A stretch of 64,000 bases of DNA, from contig UQLF01000005.1 in the NCBI GenBank assembly GCA_900541875.1, positions 43,651 through 107,650 of the forward strand, given 5' to 3'. The translations under genes were made by a program, and so were the position numbers. The first letter of the stretch is position 1; each line of letters starts with the position of its first letter. The notes beneath the pieces were generated by a model. The model searched no databases. It was not told the DNA's origin and saw only the letters and a list, made by a program, of their open reading frames with translations. This DNA comes from an uncultured Collinsella sp. (lineage in GTDB: Bacteria > Actinomycetota > Coriobacteriia > Coriobacteriales > Coriobacteriaceae). Shown here one piece after another: positions 43,317 through 52,759 of the stretch.

Positions 43317-44621
43317 CTACTCCCCCGCCACGCTTGCGCGCAGCTTGGCGGCGATGGGCTCAGACGCCAGCAAGAACGCCAGCATGATCACCGAGCACGC
43401 CAAGCAGACAATCCAGGTGCTCACAAAGGAGCCCGTGGCATCGAACAGCACGCCCGAGACAATGGCACCCACGGTGCCGCCGACCATCTCGAGCGAGGTA
43501 ATAGTGCCCGTGACCTTGCCCAGGTCGGCCATGCCAAACTGCTTGGACGCGGCGATAGTGGGCGTAATGGTGCCCATGCACGTTCCGATACCAAAGCTCA
43601 CGGCAGCCACGATGGGACCAAGATCGGTCGCGGGGAAGCACAGGGCGACGCAGGCGACGATGCACGCAACGGACCCCAACACATTGCCAAAGCGCAGGCC
43701 AAAGCGGTCGTAGATGGCGCCGAGCGAAATCTTGGCGATAACGACCGTGACCATGTAGGCCGAAAGCACAGTACCCGCCCACATGGGATCGTGACCGCCC
43801 GTGACGATCTTGGCGCCGTTGACGGTAACGCTCGTCATGTTGGTGACCTGGTTGGGCAAGACGGCGCCGTTAACGAGCCCCATAAAGAGGAAGGCGACGA
43901 CAAGCAGCCAAAACGCCGGGCTCTTCTTGATACGAGACCAGCCAACGTTAACCTCGGGCACCGTGCGCTCGTCCTTGTCGCCGGCCGTCGAAATGGACGG
44001 ATCGCCCGGGTTCTCGCCGAGCGGCTTAAGGCCGATCTCGGAAGGCTTGGTGCGGAAGGAATAGGCCGTGATAGGCAGCGCCGCCACCATGCAGATAGCC
44101 GCGAGCGCCAGGAAGGCGGAACGCCAACCAACGCTCACGATAAGCGAGCTCACGATCGGCGAGAGAATGGCTCCGCCAAAGCCCGAGCCCGAAAGTGCGA
44201 TGGAAATGGCAAGGCCTCGCTTGGCAGTAAACCAGTTGGCGGTCACAAGACTAATGAGCAGTCGGGTCGAGGCGACGGCAAAGCATCCCGAGACGGCAAA
44301 GAGCACGTAGACCTGCCACAGCTCACCGACAAAACTCATGCCGGCAAGAACGGCAGAGGTGGCGATAACAGTGAGGGAGCCCAAAACGCGACTACTTACT
44401 TTATCGGCCACATGACCGATCACAAGTGAGCCGATAACGCTCACCACGGTGGAGATGGCGTTGGAAATATTGTACTGCGCAAGAGAAATGCCCAGGTCGC
44501 TGACGATGAGCGGCTGGAACAGGCTCATGCAGTTAACGAAAATCGTGTAGCACGTGGCCATGATGACAAAGCCGGAGGCCACGACAAGCCAACCGGGGAA
44601 GAATTTATGCTGCCGGGACAT
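43317..44621 (-). CDS. MFS transporter, OFA (oxalate/formate antiporter-like) type
   Basis: A 434-residue, 12-helix MFS carrier. The N-terminus FFPGWLVVASGFVIMATCYTIFVNCMSLF and the loop GHVADKVSSRVLG resemble the oxalate:formate antiporter and monocarboxylate branch; AISIALSGSGFGGAI is helix 5. Substrate cannot be read, though a small carboxylate is likely. Start MSRQHKFFPG follows AAAGGAG. It lies downstream of an M20 amidohydrolase on the same strand, with a 90-bp hairpin between them. Confidence 0.85.
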   Translation of the reverse strand: MSRQHKFFPGWLVVASGFVIMATCYTIFVNCMSLFQPLIVSDLGISLAQYNISNAISTVVSVIGSLVIGHVADKVSSRVLGSLTVIATSAVLAGMSFVGELWQVYVLFAVSGCFAVASTRLLISLVTANWFTAKRGLAISIALSGSGFGGAILSPIVSSLIVSVGWRSAFLALAAICMVAALPITAYSFRTKPSEIGLKPLGENPGDPSISTAGDKDERTVPEVNVGWSRIKKSPAFWLLVVAFLFMGLVNGAVLPNQVTNMTSVTVNGAKIVTGGHDPMWAGTVLSAYMVTVVIAKISLGAIYDRFGLRFGNVLGSVACIVACVALCFPATDLGPIVAAVSFGIGTCMGTITPTIAASKQFGMADLGKVTGTITSLEMVGGTVGAIVSGVLFDATGSFVSTWIVCLACSVIMLAFLLASEPIAAKLRASVAGE

Positions 44622-44660
44622 ACTGCTCCTTTTAAACAAACGAATAGCCTGCGCCGGGCG

Positions 44661-44750
44661 CCGGTAGTGCCCAAGATTGCCTTGAAAGACAAGGGCATAG
44701 GCCTTATGGCCATGCCCGCAGGCTTGAAAGGCAAGGTTGGGTGCTACCGG
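44661..44750 (-). terminator. 90-bp imperfect hairpin at the end of the M20 gene
   Basis: Outer arms CCGGTAGTGCCCAA and TTGGGTGCTACCGG (12 of 14 pair), a middle TTGCCTT pairing and an inner GGGCAT/ATGCCC stem. It overlaps the M20 stop codon, so the last codons are part of the structure. Confidence 0.6.
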
Positions 44751-46039
44751 TGGTCGGCGATATAGCCCAAAGCGACTGCCACATAAGCCGCGGCGCCGAG
44801 CGGCAGCTCGGCATCGCTAAAGCGTGCCTTGGGATGGTGCTGGGCAAAGTGTTCGTCCGTATCGGTCACAGCAGCGCCGATCGTAAAGTACGCGCTCGGG
44901 ATCTCGCTCGAGATAAGCGCAAAGTCCTCGCTCGCCATGGCGTGGAACAGCGGCAGGAAGGCGGCCTTGGGCAGCGTCGCACCCACATAGCCAAGCGAAG
45001 CCTGGGTCATGTCGTCATCGAGGACGAGCGGGGGAACATCCGAGAGTGTCTCGATGGTCGCCGGCGTGCGATAGGTCGTGGCAACACCTTTGACAACCTC
45101 CGCGATGCGGGTCTTGAGGTGCCCCATGAGCTCGACGTCGAAGCCGCGCAGTGTGCCTTCCAGCACGCAGGCATCTGGGATGACGTTGGCCGCTTGGCCG
45201 CCGGCAAACTTACCCACGGTCAGTGCGACCTCCTTGGCCGCCGGCACTTCGCGAGCGATGAGCTCCTGGAGTGCCAGGTGCACATGCACACCGGCCGTTA
45301 TGGGGTCGATGCAGATCTCGGGGCTCGAGCCATGGCCGCCCTTGCCCTGCAGCGTGATACGGAAACCGTACACGCCCGAGAGCGCCGGGCTCCCATAGAG
45401 CACCAGGCCAAGCGGCGATTGGCTGTTAACGTGCATGGCAAAAGCCGCCTGGGGACGCGGGTTCTCGAGCAAGCCGTCGGCGATGGCAGCGCGCGCTCCC
45501 TCAAAGGTCTCCTCACCCGGCTGGAACAACAGTTTGACGGTGGCATTGGCGTCGACGAGGTCGGCCTCGCGGGCCTTGAGCATACGAGCCGCACCAAGCA
45601 GCGCCGTCGCGTGCATATCGTGTCCACATGCGTGCATGCAGCCATTGGTGGATGCAAAGGGCTCGCCGGATTCCTCGACAACGGGCAGGGCGTCCATGTC
45701 GCCACGCAGCATAACGACCGTTCCGGCCTGTTCGTCCGTGCAGACGCCATTGCCTTGGGCCGCGGTGGCACCGGCACCGACAAGGCCCACAACACAGGAA
45801 CCATCGACGAGCGTGGCAAATGGAATGTCCATTTCGGTCAGGCGTGCTTGGATATACGCAGAGGTCTGCGGGAGGCTATTACCCAGCTCGGGCATCTGGT
45901 GTAAATCGTGTCGCCACGCAGCGAGCTCGTCTGCAAAAGCCTGAGCTTCTGCAACAAGACCGTCACCGATAGCGGCCTGCGCCGCCGCGGTGGCCTTGGG
46001 CGCTGATTGCGGTTGAAAATCGGACAGAGCTAGTGCCAT
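44744..46039 (-). CDS. M20-family amidohydrolase/peptidase
   Basis: A 431-residue M20D-type metal-dependent amidohydrolase. Metal and catalytic motifs are WRHDLHQMPELG, LRGDMDALPV, GCMHACGHDMHATALLG, LFQPGEET and GGHGSSPE in the dimerisation lid, with MASEDFALI near the C-terminus. Members hydrolyse N-acyl amino acids, hippurate or indole-acetyl amino acids. The N-terminus has an extra 40 residues before the usual start. The ATG at 46039 is chosen for TGGGGGC upstream; a 20-residue upstream extension is unlikely. Substrate unknown. Confidence 0.88.
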   Translation of the reverse strand: MALALSDFQPQSAPKATAAAQAAIGDGLVAEAQAFADELAAWRHDLHQMPELGNSLPQTSAYIQARLTEMDIPFATLVDGSCVVGLVGAGATAAQGNGVCTDEQAGTVVMLRGDMDALPVVEESGEPFASTNGCMHACGHDMHATALLGAARMLKAREADLVDANATVKLLFQPGEETFEGARAAIADGLLENPRPQAAFAMHVNSQSPLGLVLYGSPALSGVYGFRITLQGKGGHGSSPEICIDPITAGVHVHLALQELIAREVPAAKEVALTVGKFAGGQAANVIPDACVLEGTLRGFDVELMGHLKTRIAEVVKGVATTYRTPATIETLSDVPPLVLDDDMTQASLGYVGATLPKAAFLPLFHAMASEDFALISSEIPSAYFTIGAAVTDTDEHFAQHHPKARFSDAELPLGAAAYVAVALGYIADHR

Positions 46040-46114
46040 AGATGCCCCCAGTAACGTTTTTGCAGCAAGCACTTTGATAGCGTAAAGTGCAAGGTACAAC
46101 TTTAAGGGTGGCGC

Positions 46115-46143
46115 ATAAAAAATGCCGCCCCGGGAGGGCGGCG
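46115..46143 (-). terminator. Terminator after the EamA transporter gene
   Basis: GCCGCCC/GGGCGGC stem with a short loop, then ATTTTTTATG on the minus strand, 12 bases past the stop. Confidence 0.85.
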
Positions 46144-46154
46144 CAACAAGTTGT

Positions 46155-47138
46155 TTACAATTGCTGGCGCGGCTTTTTGCGCAAAAAATCGAAGTGAGTC
46201 TCGCTCAAGATAATCGACAGGAAGATAAGCACGAAACCGGCGAGCAGGCGCGAGGTGAGCGCCTCCCCCATCAGCAGCACCGAAAACAACACGCCCGAAG
46301 GCGACTCCATCGAAAGGAGCAGCGAGCCCGTCGAGGCCGGGACATGCGCCAGGCCGACGTTTTGGATGAGCAGGGCCACGCACGTACAGCCCACCGAGAG
46401 AAACGCCATCACACTGATAAAGCTCGGCGTCCAAACGGACAGAGGCGCTTGGGTCTCGAATAGCAGCGACGAGATCAGGCTCAGCACGCCGTTGCCCACA
46501 AACATCCAAAACGTGATGACGTTGATGTCCATTTTGCGACCGTACTTGGCGGTCACCGCCATCTGGACGGCGAAGAAGACCGCGCCCGCCAGCGTAATGA
46601 CGTCACCGATATTGAATTCAACGCTATCGAGGGCCACCAAGCCAATGCCCGCCAAGCACAGCAGTGCCGCGCCCAGGTTATAGCGGGTGAGTTTTTCGCC
46701 GCTCAGAAAATAGCTCGCGAACGGCACGAGGATGCAATACGTGCCCGTCAAAAAAGCATTCTTGCCCGCCGTGGTGTGCGCCAGGCCGACTGTCTGCAGG
46801 ACGTAGGCGGCCCACATTAGTGTGCCCATTCCAAGTCCGACGATAAGGTTGCGGGCATTGAGGTGCGCGATGATGCGCTTGTGGAAGATGACAAACATGA
46901 CCAACGCCGCAGGCAGAAAGCGCACGTAGAGCAGTTCAAACACCGGAATGGTGTCGAGTGCGTCCTTCATGGTCGTAAAGGAGTAGCCCCAGACGACTGC
47001 CACCGAAAGTAGCAGAACCTTCCAGAACAGCGGAGAGCGAGCGCCCGCGCCCCGGGGAATACCGCCCGCGCCCAAATCCTCACGGGCTACAGGGGTATCA
47101 GGCATGTTTTCGATTTCGTTGGCAGTGTATTGGGCCAT
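46155..47138 (-). CDS. EamA/DMT-family transporter
   Basis: A 327-residue, ten-helix drug/metabolite transporter with two EamA repeats (SVAVVWGYSFTTMKDAL near residue 45; VGCTCVALLIQNVGLAHVPASTGSLLLSMESPSGVLFSVLLMGEALT near 255). A charged cytoplasmic N-terminus of about 35 residues precedes the first helix. The family exports amino acids or metabolites. AGGATG precedes the ATG. It is followed by a strong terminator and is probably monocistronic. The upstream 338 bp to the YhgE gene holds no gene. Confidence 0.86.
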   Translation of the reverse strand: MAQYTANEIENMPDTPVAREDLGAGGIPRGAGARSPLFWKVLLLSVAVVWGYSFTTMKDALDTIPVFELLYVRFLPAALVMFVIFHKRIIAHLNARNLIVGLGMGTLMWAAYVLQTVGLAHTTAGKNAFLTGTYCILVPFASYFLSGEKLTRYNLGAALLCLAGIGLVALDSVEFNIGDVITLAGAVFFAVQMAVTAKYGRKMDINVITFWMFVGNGVLSLISSLLFETQAPLSVWTPSFISVMAFLSVGCTCVALLIQNVGLAHVPASTGSLLLSMESPSGVLFSVLLMGEALTSRLLAGFVLIFLSIILSETHFDFLRKKPRQQL

Positions 47139-47299
47139 GGAACATCCTCGCACTCAATCTGGGCGTGGTGTCCGCACGCGTATGGCTGCGTGCCGCCTCA
47201 TGGTCAAATAAAAACAGGGCGCACCGGACCCCCGGCACGCCCCGCTACTGTAGCAACAACCAAGCAGCCCACGCAATTCACCCCGCTAAAGCGTTTTGT

Positions 47300-47404
47300 T
47301 CCGCCGTTCTACCGAACGGCGGACCGGCCGACGCTGCGCGAGCCGCATTCACGCCAATCTGACGTTCAATTTCAAGGGCGCGACCATAAGGTCAGCGCCC
47401 TTTC
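47300..47404 (-). terminator. Hairpins after the YhgE pair
   Basis: Two hairpins lie downstream of the YhgE genes: AAAGGGCGC...GCGCCCTT at 47384-47404 (one bulge) and a perfect TCCGCCGTTC stem at 47300-47323 followed by AACAAAACG. Either may terminate. Nothing else is seen in this 338-bp gap. Confidence 0.5.
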
Positions 47405-47476
47405 ATTTCACGTCACCTTGGCGCAAATGTGGCTCGCTCGCTGGCATTGCCGCAACATCGGCATTTACACGCTGAA

Positions 47477-49666
47477 CTAAATCAATTTGGTTGACTCCAG
47501 CTTTTCGATAATCCAGTCGTTGGCTTTGATGACCGGGCGGCGGAAGACGACGCCCAGGGCCAGCGACGGAATCAGGTAGCTCGCCAGAATGCCCAGCTCA
47601 ACCCAGTACTCCATATGGTAGGCGCCAGCCATGGCGGCATGCATGGCGTTGATGCCGTGAGTAAACGGCAGGAACGGATAGATCGCCTGGAACACGGGGC
47701 CTGTCATCTCGATGGGGAACGTGCCGCCCGAACCGCCGACCTGCATGACCAACAGCACGACTGCGAGCGCCTTGCCGATATCGCCAAACGAAACCGTAAG
47801 CGTGTAGACGATATTGGAGAACACGAGACTCGCGACCCAGCCCGCCAGCACAAACTGCAGCGGGTTGTCGCACTGAATGCCAAAGAACAGAATGTCGCCC
47901 GCGCACACGAGCGTTGCCTGCAGCAGAGCCAAACCGCCAAAGAACAGATAACGACCCAGATAGATCTCGTGCAGGCGTACGGGGATGAGCTCGTTGATAA
48001 GCTCATCGTCAACCGAGACCTTCATCATGGCCGCCAGCACGATCGAGCCGACCCAAAGCGACAGAATCGTGTAGAACGGCGCCATGGCCGAGCCGTAGTT
48101 GCGGATCGGATAGACCGGCTTGCGGTCGAGCGCGACGGGGCCGGAAAGCGACACGGCCAGGCCCTCGGGATCATTGCCGATCATCGTCTTGATCGTAGCA
48201 AGGTCGTCCGACATCAGGGCACCATCAAGCTCGTCCTTAAACGCGCTGATCTTGTCCGACGCCTCACCCAGCTGATCGGAAGCCTTGTTGACCAGCTTTG
48301 CAGCCTTGGAGAGGCCCTTTGCCAGCGAACCGGATGCGTCGGTCAGGCCAGCAACAGCACTATCCAGGTCGCCCGAGATACCGTTGAGCGAATCCAAAAC
48401 GCCCGAAATAGTCTTCTTGAGCTCCTTGGCCTTAACCGAGAACGTAGAGTCGTAGTCAATCTTGGCGCCCGAGATACCAGCCTTGGCATCCGCGATTGCC
48501 TGATCGACCTCGGCACGCGACTTGTTAACCTCCGTCATACTCTTCCTGAGCGACGTCGCGATATTCGTCAGCTCATTGGCATTGTTGCGGTACTCCGTCG
48601 CGGTTTTGTCAAGCTCAGCAGCCGCGTCCTCAAGCCCTGCCTTGAGCTTATCGTTACTCACCTGGCCAGCAAGACTGCGGAGCTTATCGGCCGTGGCATC
48701 AATCTCGTCGGCACGCGTATTGAGTGACGCTGCGCCATCGTTGAGCTGTGACACCGTAAGATCGACATGCTGGTTTGCAGCGTCGAATGCCTTTGCGAGC
48801 TCGGTAGAAACGTTATCGAACGAACCCGCGCTCCCATCAATAGCGGCATCAATCGCATCGCTGGCGGACTTGAGCGCCTGCTCGGAATCGGCAATACCGC
48901 TCTCGGCATGCTGCATGAGCTGCTTCACCGACTCCTCGGTCGATCCGGACTGCTTGAGCATACCGCCCGCCGACGTCAGCGAATCGGACGTGGAGCTCAA
49001 AACGCCCGCAAGCGATGTTGCGCTGGCCTGAATGTCCTGCAAGTCCTGGACCGAATCGCCGAGCGTCGAGGACAGGTTGGCGATAAAGTTGCTCACTTGG
49101 TCGGTGCTCATGTAGTCGAGCAGGCTGGACACGGTTTTAAGACCGATAGTCGTAATGGTTTCGGTAAAGGTCTCGTTGACCTGACTCTGGACGGCGCTCG
49201 AGCCCTTCTCGGTCACGATCTGGGCAATGGCGTTGGCCTTCTGATTCTCATAAAACTCGATATCGGCATGCTTCACGTCGGTCGAGAAAAGCGTCATCAT
49301 ATCGGCACTAAACGTCTTAGGGATAACGACAGCCGCATAGTATGCGCCCGATTTGACGCCCTCGATGGCCTTTTCTCGATCGTTGAGCACAACCCAGTCG
49401 AAGTTCTCGTTGCCACGCAGGGTGGCGGTCACGTTTTCGCCCACGTTGACCTCGACGGGGATCAGATCGCTCTCGTAACCCTCATCGGTGTTGACCACGG
49501 CGATCTTAAGATTGCCGGTGTTGCCGTACGGATCCCAGCTGCCGGCGATGTTAAACCACGCGTACAGGCACGGCACGATAATGAGGCCCATCACGACAAC
49601 CAAGCCGATTACGGAGCGAGACACGTTTTGGACATCGCGCTTAAACAGATGCAGGATGTTCTTCAT
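47477..49666 (-). CDS. YhgE/Pip-family membrane protein (second of pair)
   Basis: A 729-residue protein of the YhgE/phage-infection-protein family. An N-terminal helix (VIGLVVVMGLIIVPCLYAWFNIAGSWDPYGN) leads to the conserved extracytoplasmic YhgE domain (LKIAVVNTDEGY), then about 300 residues of long coiled-coil rich in Ala/Ser/Asp, and five C-terminal helices in an ABC-2-like membrane domain (ALDRKPVYPIRNYGSAMAPFYTILSLWVG). Family members include the Lactococcus phage receptor Pip and the B. subtilis YueB SPP1 receptor; ABC-2-like export has also been proposed. The ATG abuts the TAA of the upstream paralogue, so they are cotranslated and probably form a heteromer. Confidence 0.88.
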   Translation of the reverse strand: MKNILHLFKRDVQNVSRSVIGLVVVMGLIIVPCLYAWFNIAGSWDPYGNTGNLKIAVVNTDEGYESDLIPVEVNVGENVTATLRGNENFDWVVLNDREKAIEGVKSGAYYAAVVIPKTFSADMMTLFSTDVKHADIEFYENQKANAIAQIVTEKGSSAVQSQVNETFTETITTIGLKTVSSLLDYMSTDQVSNFIANLSSTLGDSVQDLQDIQASATSLAGVLSSTSDSLTSAGGMLKQSGSTEESVKQLMQHAESGIADSEQALKSASDAIDAAIDGSAGSFDNVSTELAKAFDAANQHVDLTVSQLNDGAASLNTRADEIDATADKLRSLAGQVSNDKLKAGLEDAAAELDKTATEYRNNANELTNIATSLRKSMTEVNKSRAEVDQAIADAKAGISGAKIDYDSTFSVKAKELKKTISGVLDSLNGISGDLDSAVAGLTDASGSLAKGLSKAAKLVNKASDQLGEASDKISAFKDELDGALMSDDLATIKTMIGNDPEGLAVSLSGPVALDRKPVYPIRNYGSAMAPFYTILSLWVGSIVLAAMMKVSVDDELINELIPVRLHEIYLGRYLFFGGLALLQATLVCAGDILFFGIQCDNPLQFVLAGWVASLVFSNIVYTLTVSFGDIGKALAVVLLVMQVGGSGGTFPIEMTGPVFQAIYPFLPFTHGINAMHAAMAGAYHMEYWVELGILASYLIPSLALGVVFRRPVIKANDWIIEKLESTKLI

Positions 49667-52447
49667 TTATGCCTCACCTCCTTTGGAGTGCTTGCCGAGC
49701 GGGGCGTTCTTTTCATTCATCACAAACGTGTCATCCCCGTTCTCGGGCACATGGACCGCATCGCGATGACCACATTGGCTGACAGCCTGAGTCTTGGGTT
49801 CAGACCCCCGCTCGCTCGCATTCAAGCCGAACATGCGACGAGCGGCCGGAATGGCGGCCGTGTGCTCGCGCATCTCGCGGCGCAGGTCCTCATCCGAAAG
49901 CGCCGAGATGCGCATCTGGGTGTTGAGGCTCGAGCGGATGTACTCGATGTTGATGAGCCAGCCACAGATGGCAATGACCGAGATAATCCAGATGACCAGT
50001 AGAATGATCTTGCCATTGTTGTCGATATCGAGAACCGTCGACAGAACGAAGAGCAACACTTGCACGCCGACTACAGCGGCGAAACCGCCCTTGATGTAGT
50101 ACGGGTAGCGATGTTCAAAGGCGACCGCATGATCGAGCAGTTCGCGACGGTACGAATCGGAATCGAGCATGACACGCATGGCCGTGCGCAGCGAGTAGCG
50201 CTGGCGCGGCAGGTCATTGGACTCGCAGATCATCAGACCCGTCGTGGAAAGCTGCTTGTCAAAGAGCAGGTTGAGGTTGAGCAGCAGCGGACGCAGCTGC
50301 AGACCGATAAAGAGCGCCACGATCAAGAACACGCCCAGAATGCACAAGTTAAACAGGTAGTTGAACGAGTACATGCCGCCGACCGTCTCGCGCAGCAGAT
50401 TGATGCCGTAGGTAAAGGGCAGCAGCGGGTGCAGCCACTGGAAGAAACCGGGCATCATCTCGATGGGATACATGCCCGACGAGCCGGGGATCTGCACAAT
50501 GACGAGGATGACACCAATGGCTTTACCGATATGCTTAAAGGTGGTGGACAGCGCATAGATGATGTTGACGTAGGTGAACGAGATAGCGATGCCGCCCAGC
50601 ACAAAGAGCAGCGGATTGACGCACTGAACGCCAATGGCCAGATCGCCCACCGTAACGATAATGGCCTGGAACGCGCCCAGGATCACCAGCAGCAGCCAGC
50701 GGCCAAAGTAGCCCTGACGTGCCGTAAAGCTACCGATGCCCTCGCGGTCGACCTCGAGTTTGTAGATAGCGATGAGCACATAGCCGCCTACCCACAGCGC
50801 CAGATTGGTGTAGAAGGGCGCGATGCCCGAGCCAAAGCTCTTGACCGGATAGATTGACTTGGACGTGAGCTCAACCGGAGATGCCATAAAATCTGCGATG
50901 TCATTGACGTCGACGCCCACCAGATCAGCCAGCTCGCCCATGGACTCGGAAGTCTGCAGGGCCGCGATGTCATTGGCGGCGGTTGCGAGCCTGTCCTGGA
51001 CCTTGGCAAGAGAGCCGTCGGTCTGGGACAGCGTGGTCTTGGCCTGCTTGAGCGTCGCATCGAGTTGAGCCAGCGTGCCACGCGCACTCGAAATCGTGGG
51101 CGTAAGACCCGATACGATGCCGGTCAGGTCGCCCGAAACGGCGGCGAAGGAGTCCAGCGCGCTCGAAGCCTTCGGCAGCGCGTTCTGCCCCAGATCCGTC
51201 TGAGCCTGGCCAAGGTTGGTCGCACCGGTCTGGATTGCGTTATTGATAGCGTCGCTGGCACCCGAGACAGCCGCGGCGTCATTCGCCATGGCGCTCGACT
51301 GCGCAGACAGACCGTCCTTGATGCTCTGAAGCTTTTCATTCTGCTCGCGGAGCAAATCGATGGTCGATACAATGCGCGCGTCAATTTCCTTGGAACCTGT
51401 CGACGTGTCATTGACGAAAATTTCCAAGTGCCCGATAACGGCCTTATTGTGGTCAATCGTCGCTTGGAGAGACTCGAGCGAGTTGTCGATGCGGGCGGTC
51501 GTAGATGCGACCGTGCCCGTCAGCTTGCCAATCGCAGCGTTCGCGGAGGCTGACGTCTTGGTGAGAGCAAGGCTGCCTTCCGAGAGCGCCTTAGAGAGCG
51601 AGGCGACAGAGTTGCCCGCCGCAGTGCGGGCCTCGCCCAGCAGGTCATTGCCCTGAGCGATTGCCTGCGTTAGAGAGGGCGTCTGGCCCTGCAGGCCCGC
51701 CAACACGGCATCGGCCGATGCGATCGAGCCGCTCGTCTTATCGATGGCGGAATTCATGTCGCCAATCGAATCACGCACCTCGCCCAAGGTATCGGATGCC
51801 TCTGAAACCGAACCAGTCAGCGAATCCCGGGTCTTGGTCGTTTTGTCCTTTAAATCGACTCCGGCATCCTTGGCAATACTGGCAACGGTCTCGCCCACCG
51901 TGGAGACAAATTCCGAGTTGATCTGCTCCTCGATGGTGCTTGCACCGGTGTCGGTAACCTTGGGCGCAATAGCGCTCTTCTTCTCATTGACGTAGTACGT
52001 GAGCTTTGGCTGATGGTAGTTGCCGTCGAGCATCGAAACCAGGTTATCCGAAAAGTTCTTGGGGATTACGATGGCCGCATAGTACTCACCGCTCTCGACG
52101 CCCTCCTTGGCATCGGCCGCCGAATCGACGAAGGTCCAGCCCAACTGATCGTTCTCCTTGAGCTGATCGACAACCTTGTCGCCCGCGTTGAGCTCACCCA
52201 CCAGTTCGTTTTGGGTACCCTGATCGTTGTTGGCGATGGCAATCTTGATACCCTGGGTGTTTCCGTACGGATCCCAGTTTGCCACGATGTTGTACCAGGC
52301 ATACAGTGAGGGAATAACGCACACGCCGAGGGTAACCACCAAGGCGACGGGGTTCACAAGCAGTCGCTTAATGTCGCGCTTAAATATCGCAAAGGAGACC
52401 TTTGCATCGGATAGTTTGCTGCCGAGACTCACGCTTGAACCATCCAT
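49667..52447 (-). CDS. YhgE/Pip-family membrane protein (first of pair)
   Basis: A 926-residue paralogue with the same layout: N-terminal helix (LVVTLGVCVIPSLYAWYNIVANWDPYGN), YhgE domain (IKIAIANNDQGTQ), a long coiled-coil (about residues 190-520), a C-terminal six-helix ABC-2-like domain (SKSIYPVKSFGSGIAPFYTNLALWVGGYV), and an additional C-terminal part with two helices (VLLFVLSTVLDI and LVIWIISVIAICGW) and a charged tail that the second protein lacks. The ribosome site is weak (ACAGG). The pair is typical of Coriobacteriia and lactobacilli. Function unproven. Confidence 0.88.
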   Translation of the reverse strand: MDGSSVSLGSKLSDAKVSFAIFKRDIKRLLVNPVALVVTLGVCVIPSLYAWYNIVANWDPYGNTQGIKIAIANNDQGTQNELVGELNAGDKVVDQLKENDQLGWTFVDSAADAKEGVESGEYYAAIVIPKNFSDNLVSMLDGNYHQPKLTYYVNEKKSAIAPKVTDTGASTIEEQINSEFVSTVGETVASIAKDAGVDLKDKTTKTRDSLTGSVSEASDTLGEVRDSIGDMNSAIDKTSGSIASADAVLAGLQGQTPSLTQAIAQGNDLLGEARTAAGNSVASLSKALSEGSLALTKTSASANAAIGKLTGTVASTTARIDNSLESLQATIDHNKAVIGHLEIFVNDTSTGSKEIDARIVSTIDLLREQNEKLQSIKDGLSAQSSAMANDAAAVSGASDAINNAIQTGATNLGQAQTDLGQNALPKASSALDSFAAVSGDLTGIVSGLTPTISSARGTLAQLDATLKQAKTTLSQTDGSLAKVQDRLATAANDIAALQTSESMGELADLVGVDVNDIADFMASPVELTSKSIYPVKSFGSGIAPFYTNLALWVGGYVLIAIYKLEVDREGIGSFTARQGYFGRWLLLVILGAFQAIIVTVGDLAIGVQCVNPLLFVLGGIAISFTYVNIIYALSTTFKHIGKAIGVILVIVQIPGSSGMYPIEMMPGFFQWLHPLLPFTYGINLLRETVGGMYSFNYLFNLCILGVFLIVALFIGLQLRPLLLNLNLLFDKQLSTTGLMICESNDLPRQRYSLRTAMRVMLDSDSYRRELLDHAVAFEHRYPYYIKGGFAAVVGVQVLLFVLSTVLDIDNNGKIILLVIWIISVIAICGWLINIEYIRSSLNTQMRISALSDEDLRREMREHTAAIPAARRMFGLNASERGSEPKTQAVSQCGHRDAVHVPENGDDTFVMNEKNAPLGKHSKGGEA

Positions 52448-52622
52448 CCTGTCGTTGAATCAAATCGTACTATCGACAACCATTGTACGTAGGCGCTTTA
52501 GCGTCTCAGAGCACAATGGTATTGAGTTTTGCGGGTAGCAATATACTACGAAGATGAGTTAGCGTACAGTTGTACAGTATCTTTAATTTCAGCAGGTCGC
52601 AAAACCACAACCCGCACAAATA

Positions 52623-52651
52623 AATGATCCCTTGGGGACGGAGGGATCATT
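52623..52651. repeat. GGGGAC-type palindrome upstream of the YhgE pair
   Basis: Perfect 10-bp arms AATGATCCCT around TGGGGACGG. Related in core to the hairpin at 43145. The remainder of the 312-bp gap (52448-52622) shows TACAGTTGTACAGTA but no confident promoter. Confidence 0.65.
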
Positions 52652-52659
52652 CAAAAGGA

Positions 52660-52729
52660 AACGAGAGTGGAAAATCTCTCACTTCAAGCCCGCATTCGAG
52701 CCAAAAGTGGGAGATTATCCACTCTCGTT
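52660..52729 (-). terminator. Long hairpin after htpG
   Basis: 25-bp arms from AACGAGAGTGGAAAATCTC pair at 23 positions with a 20-base loop. It lies 31 bases past the htpG stop and probably ends its transcript; the following run is CTCGTTTCCTTTT. Confidence 0.65.
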
Positions 52730-52759
52730 CTAATCTAGTTACGGTGCCGTATCCCCGAA

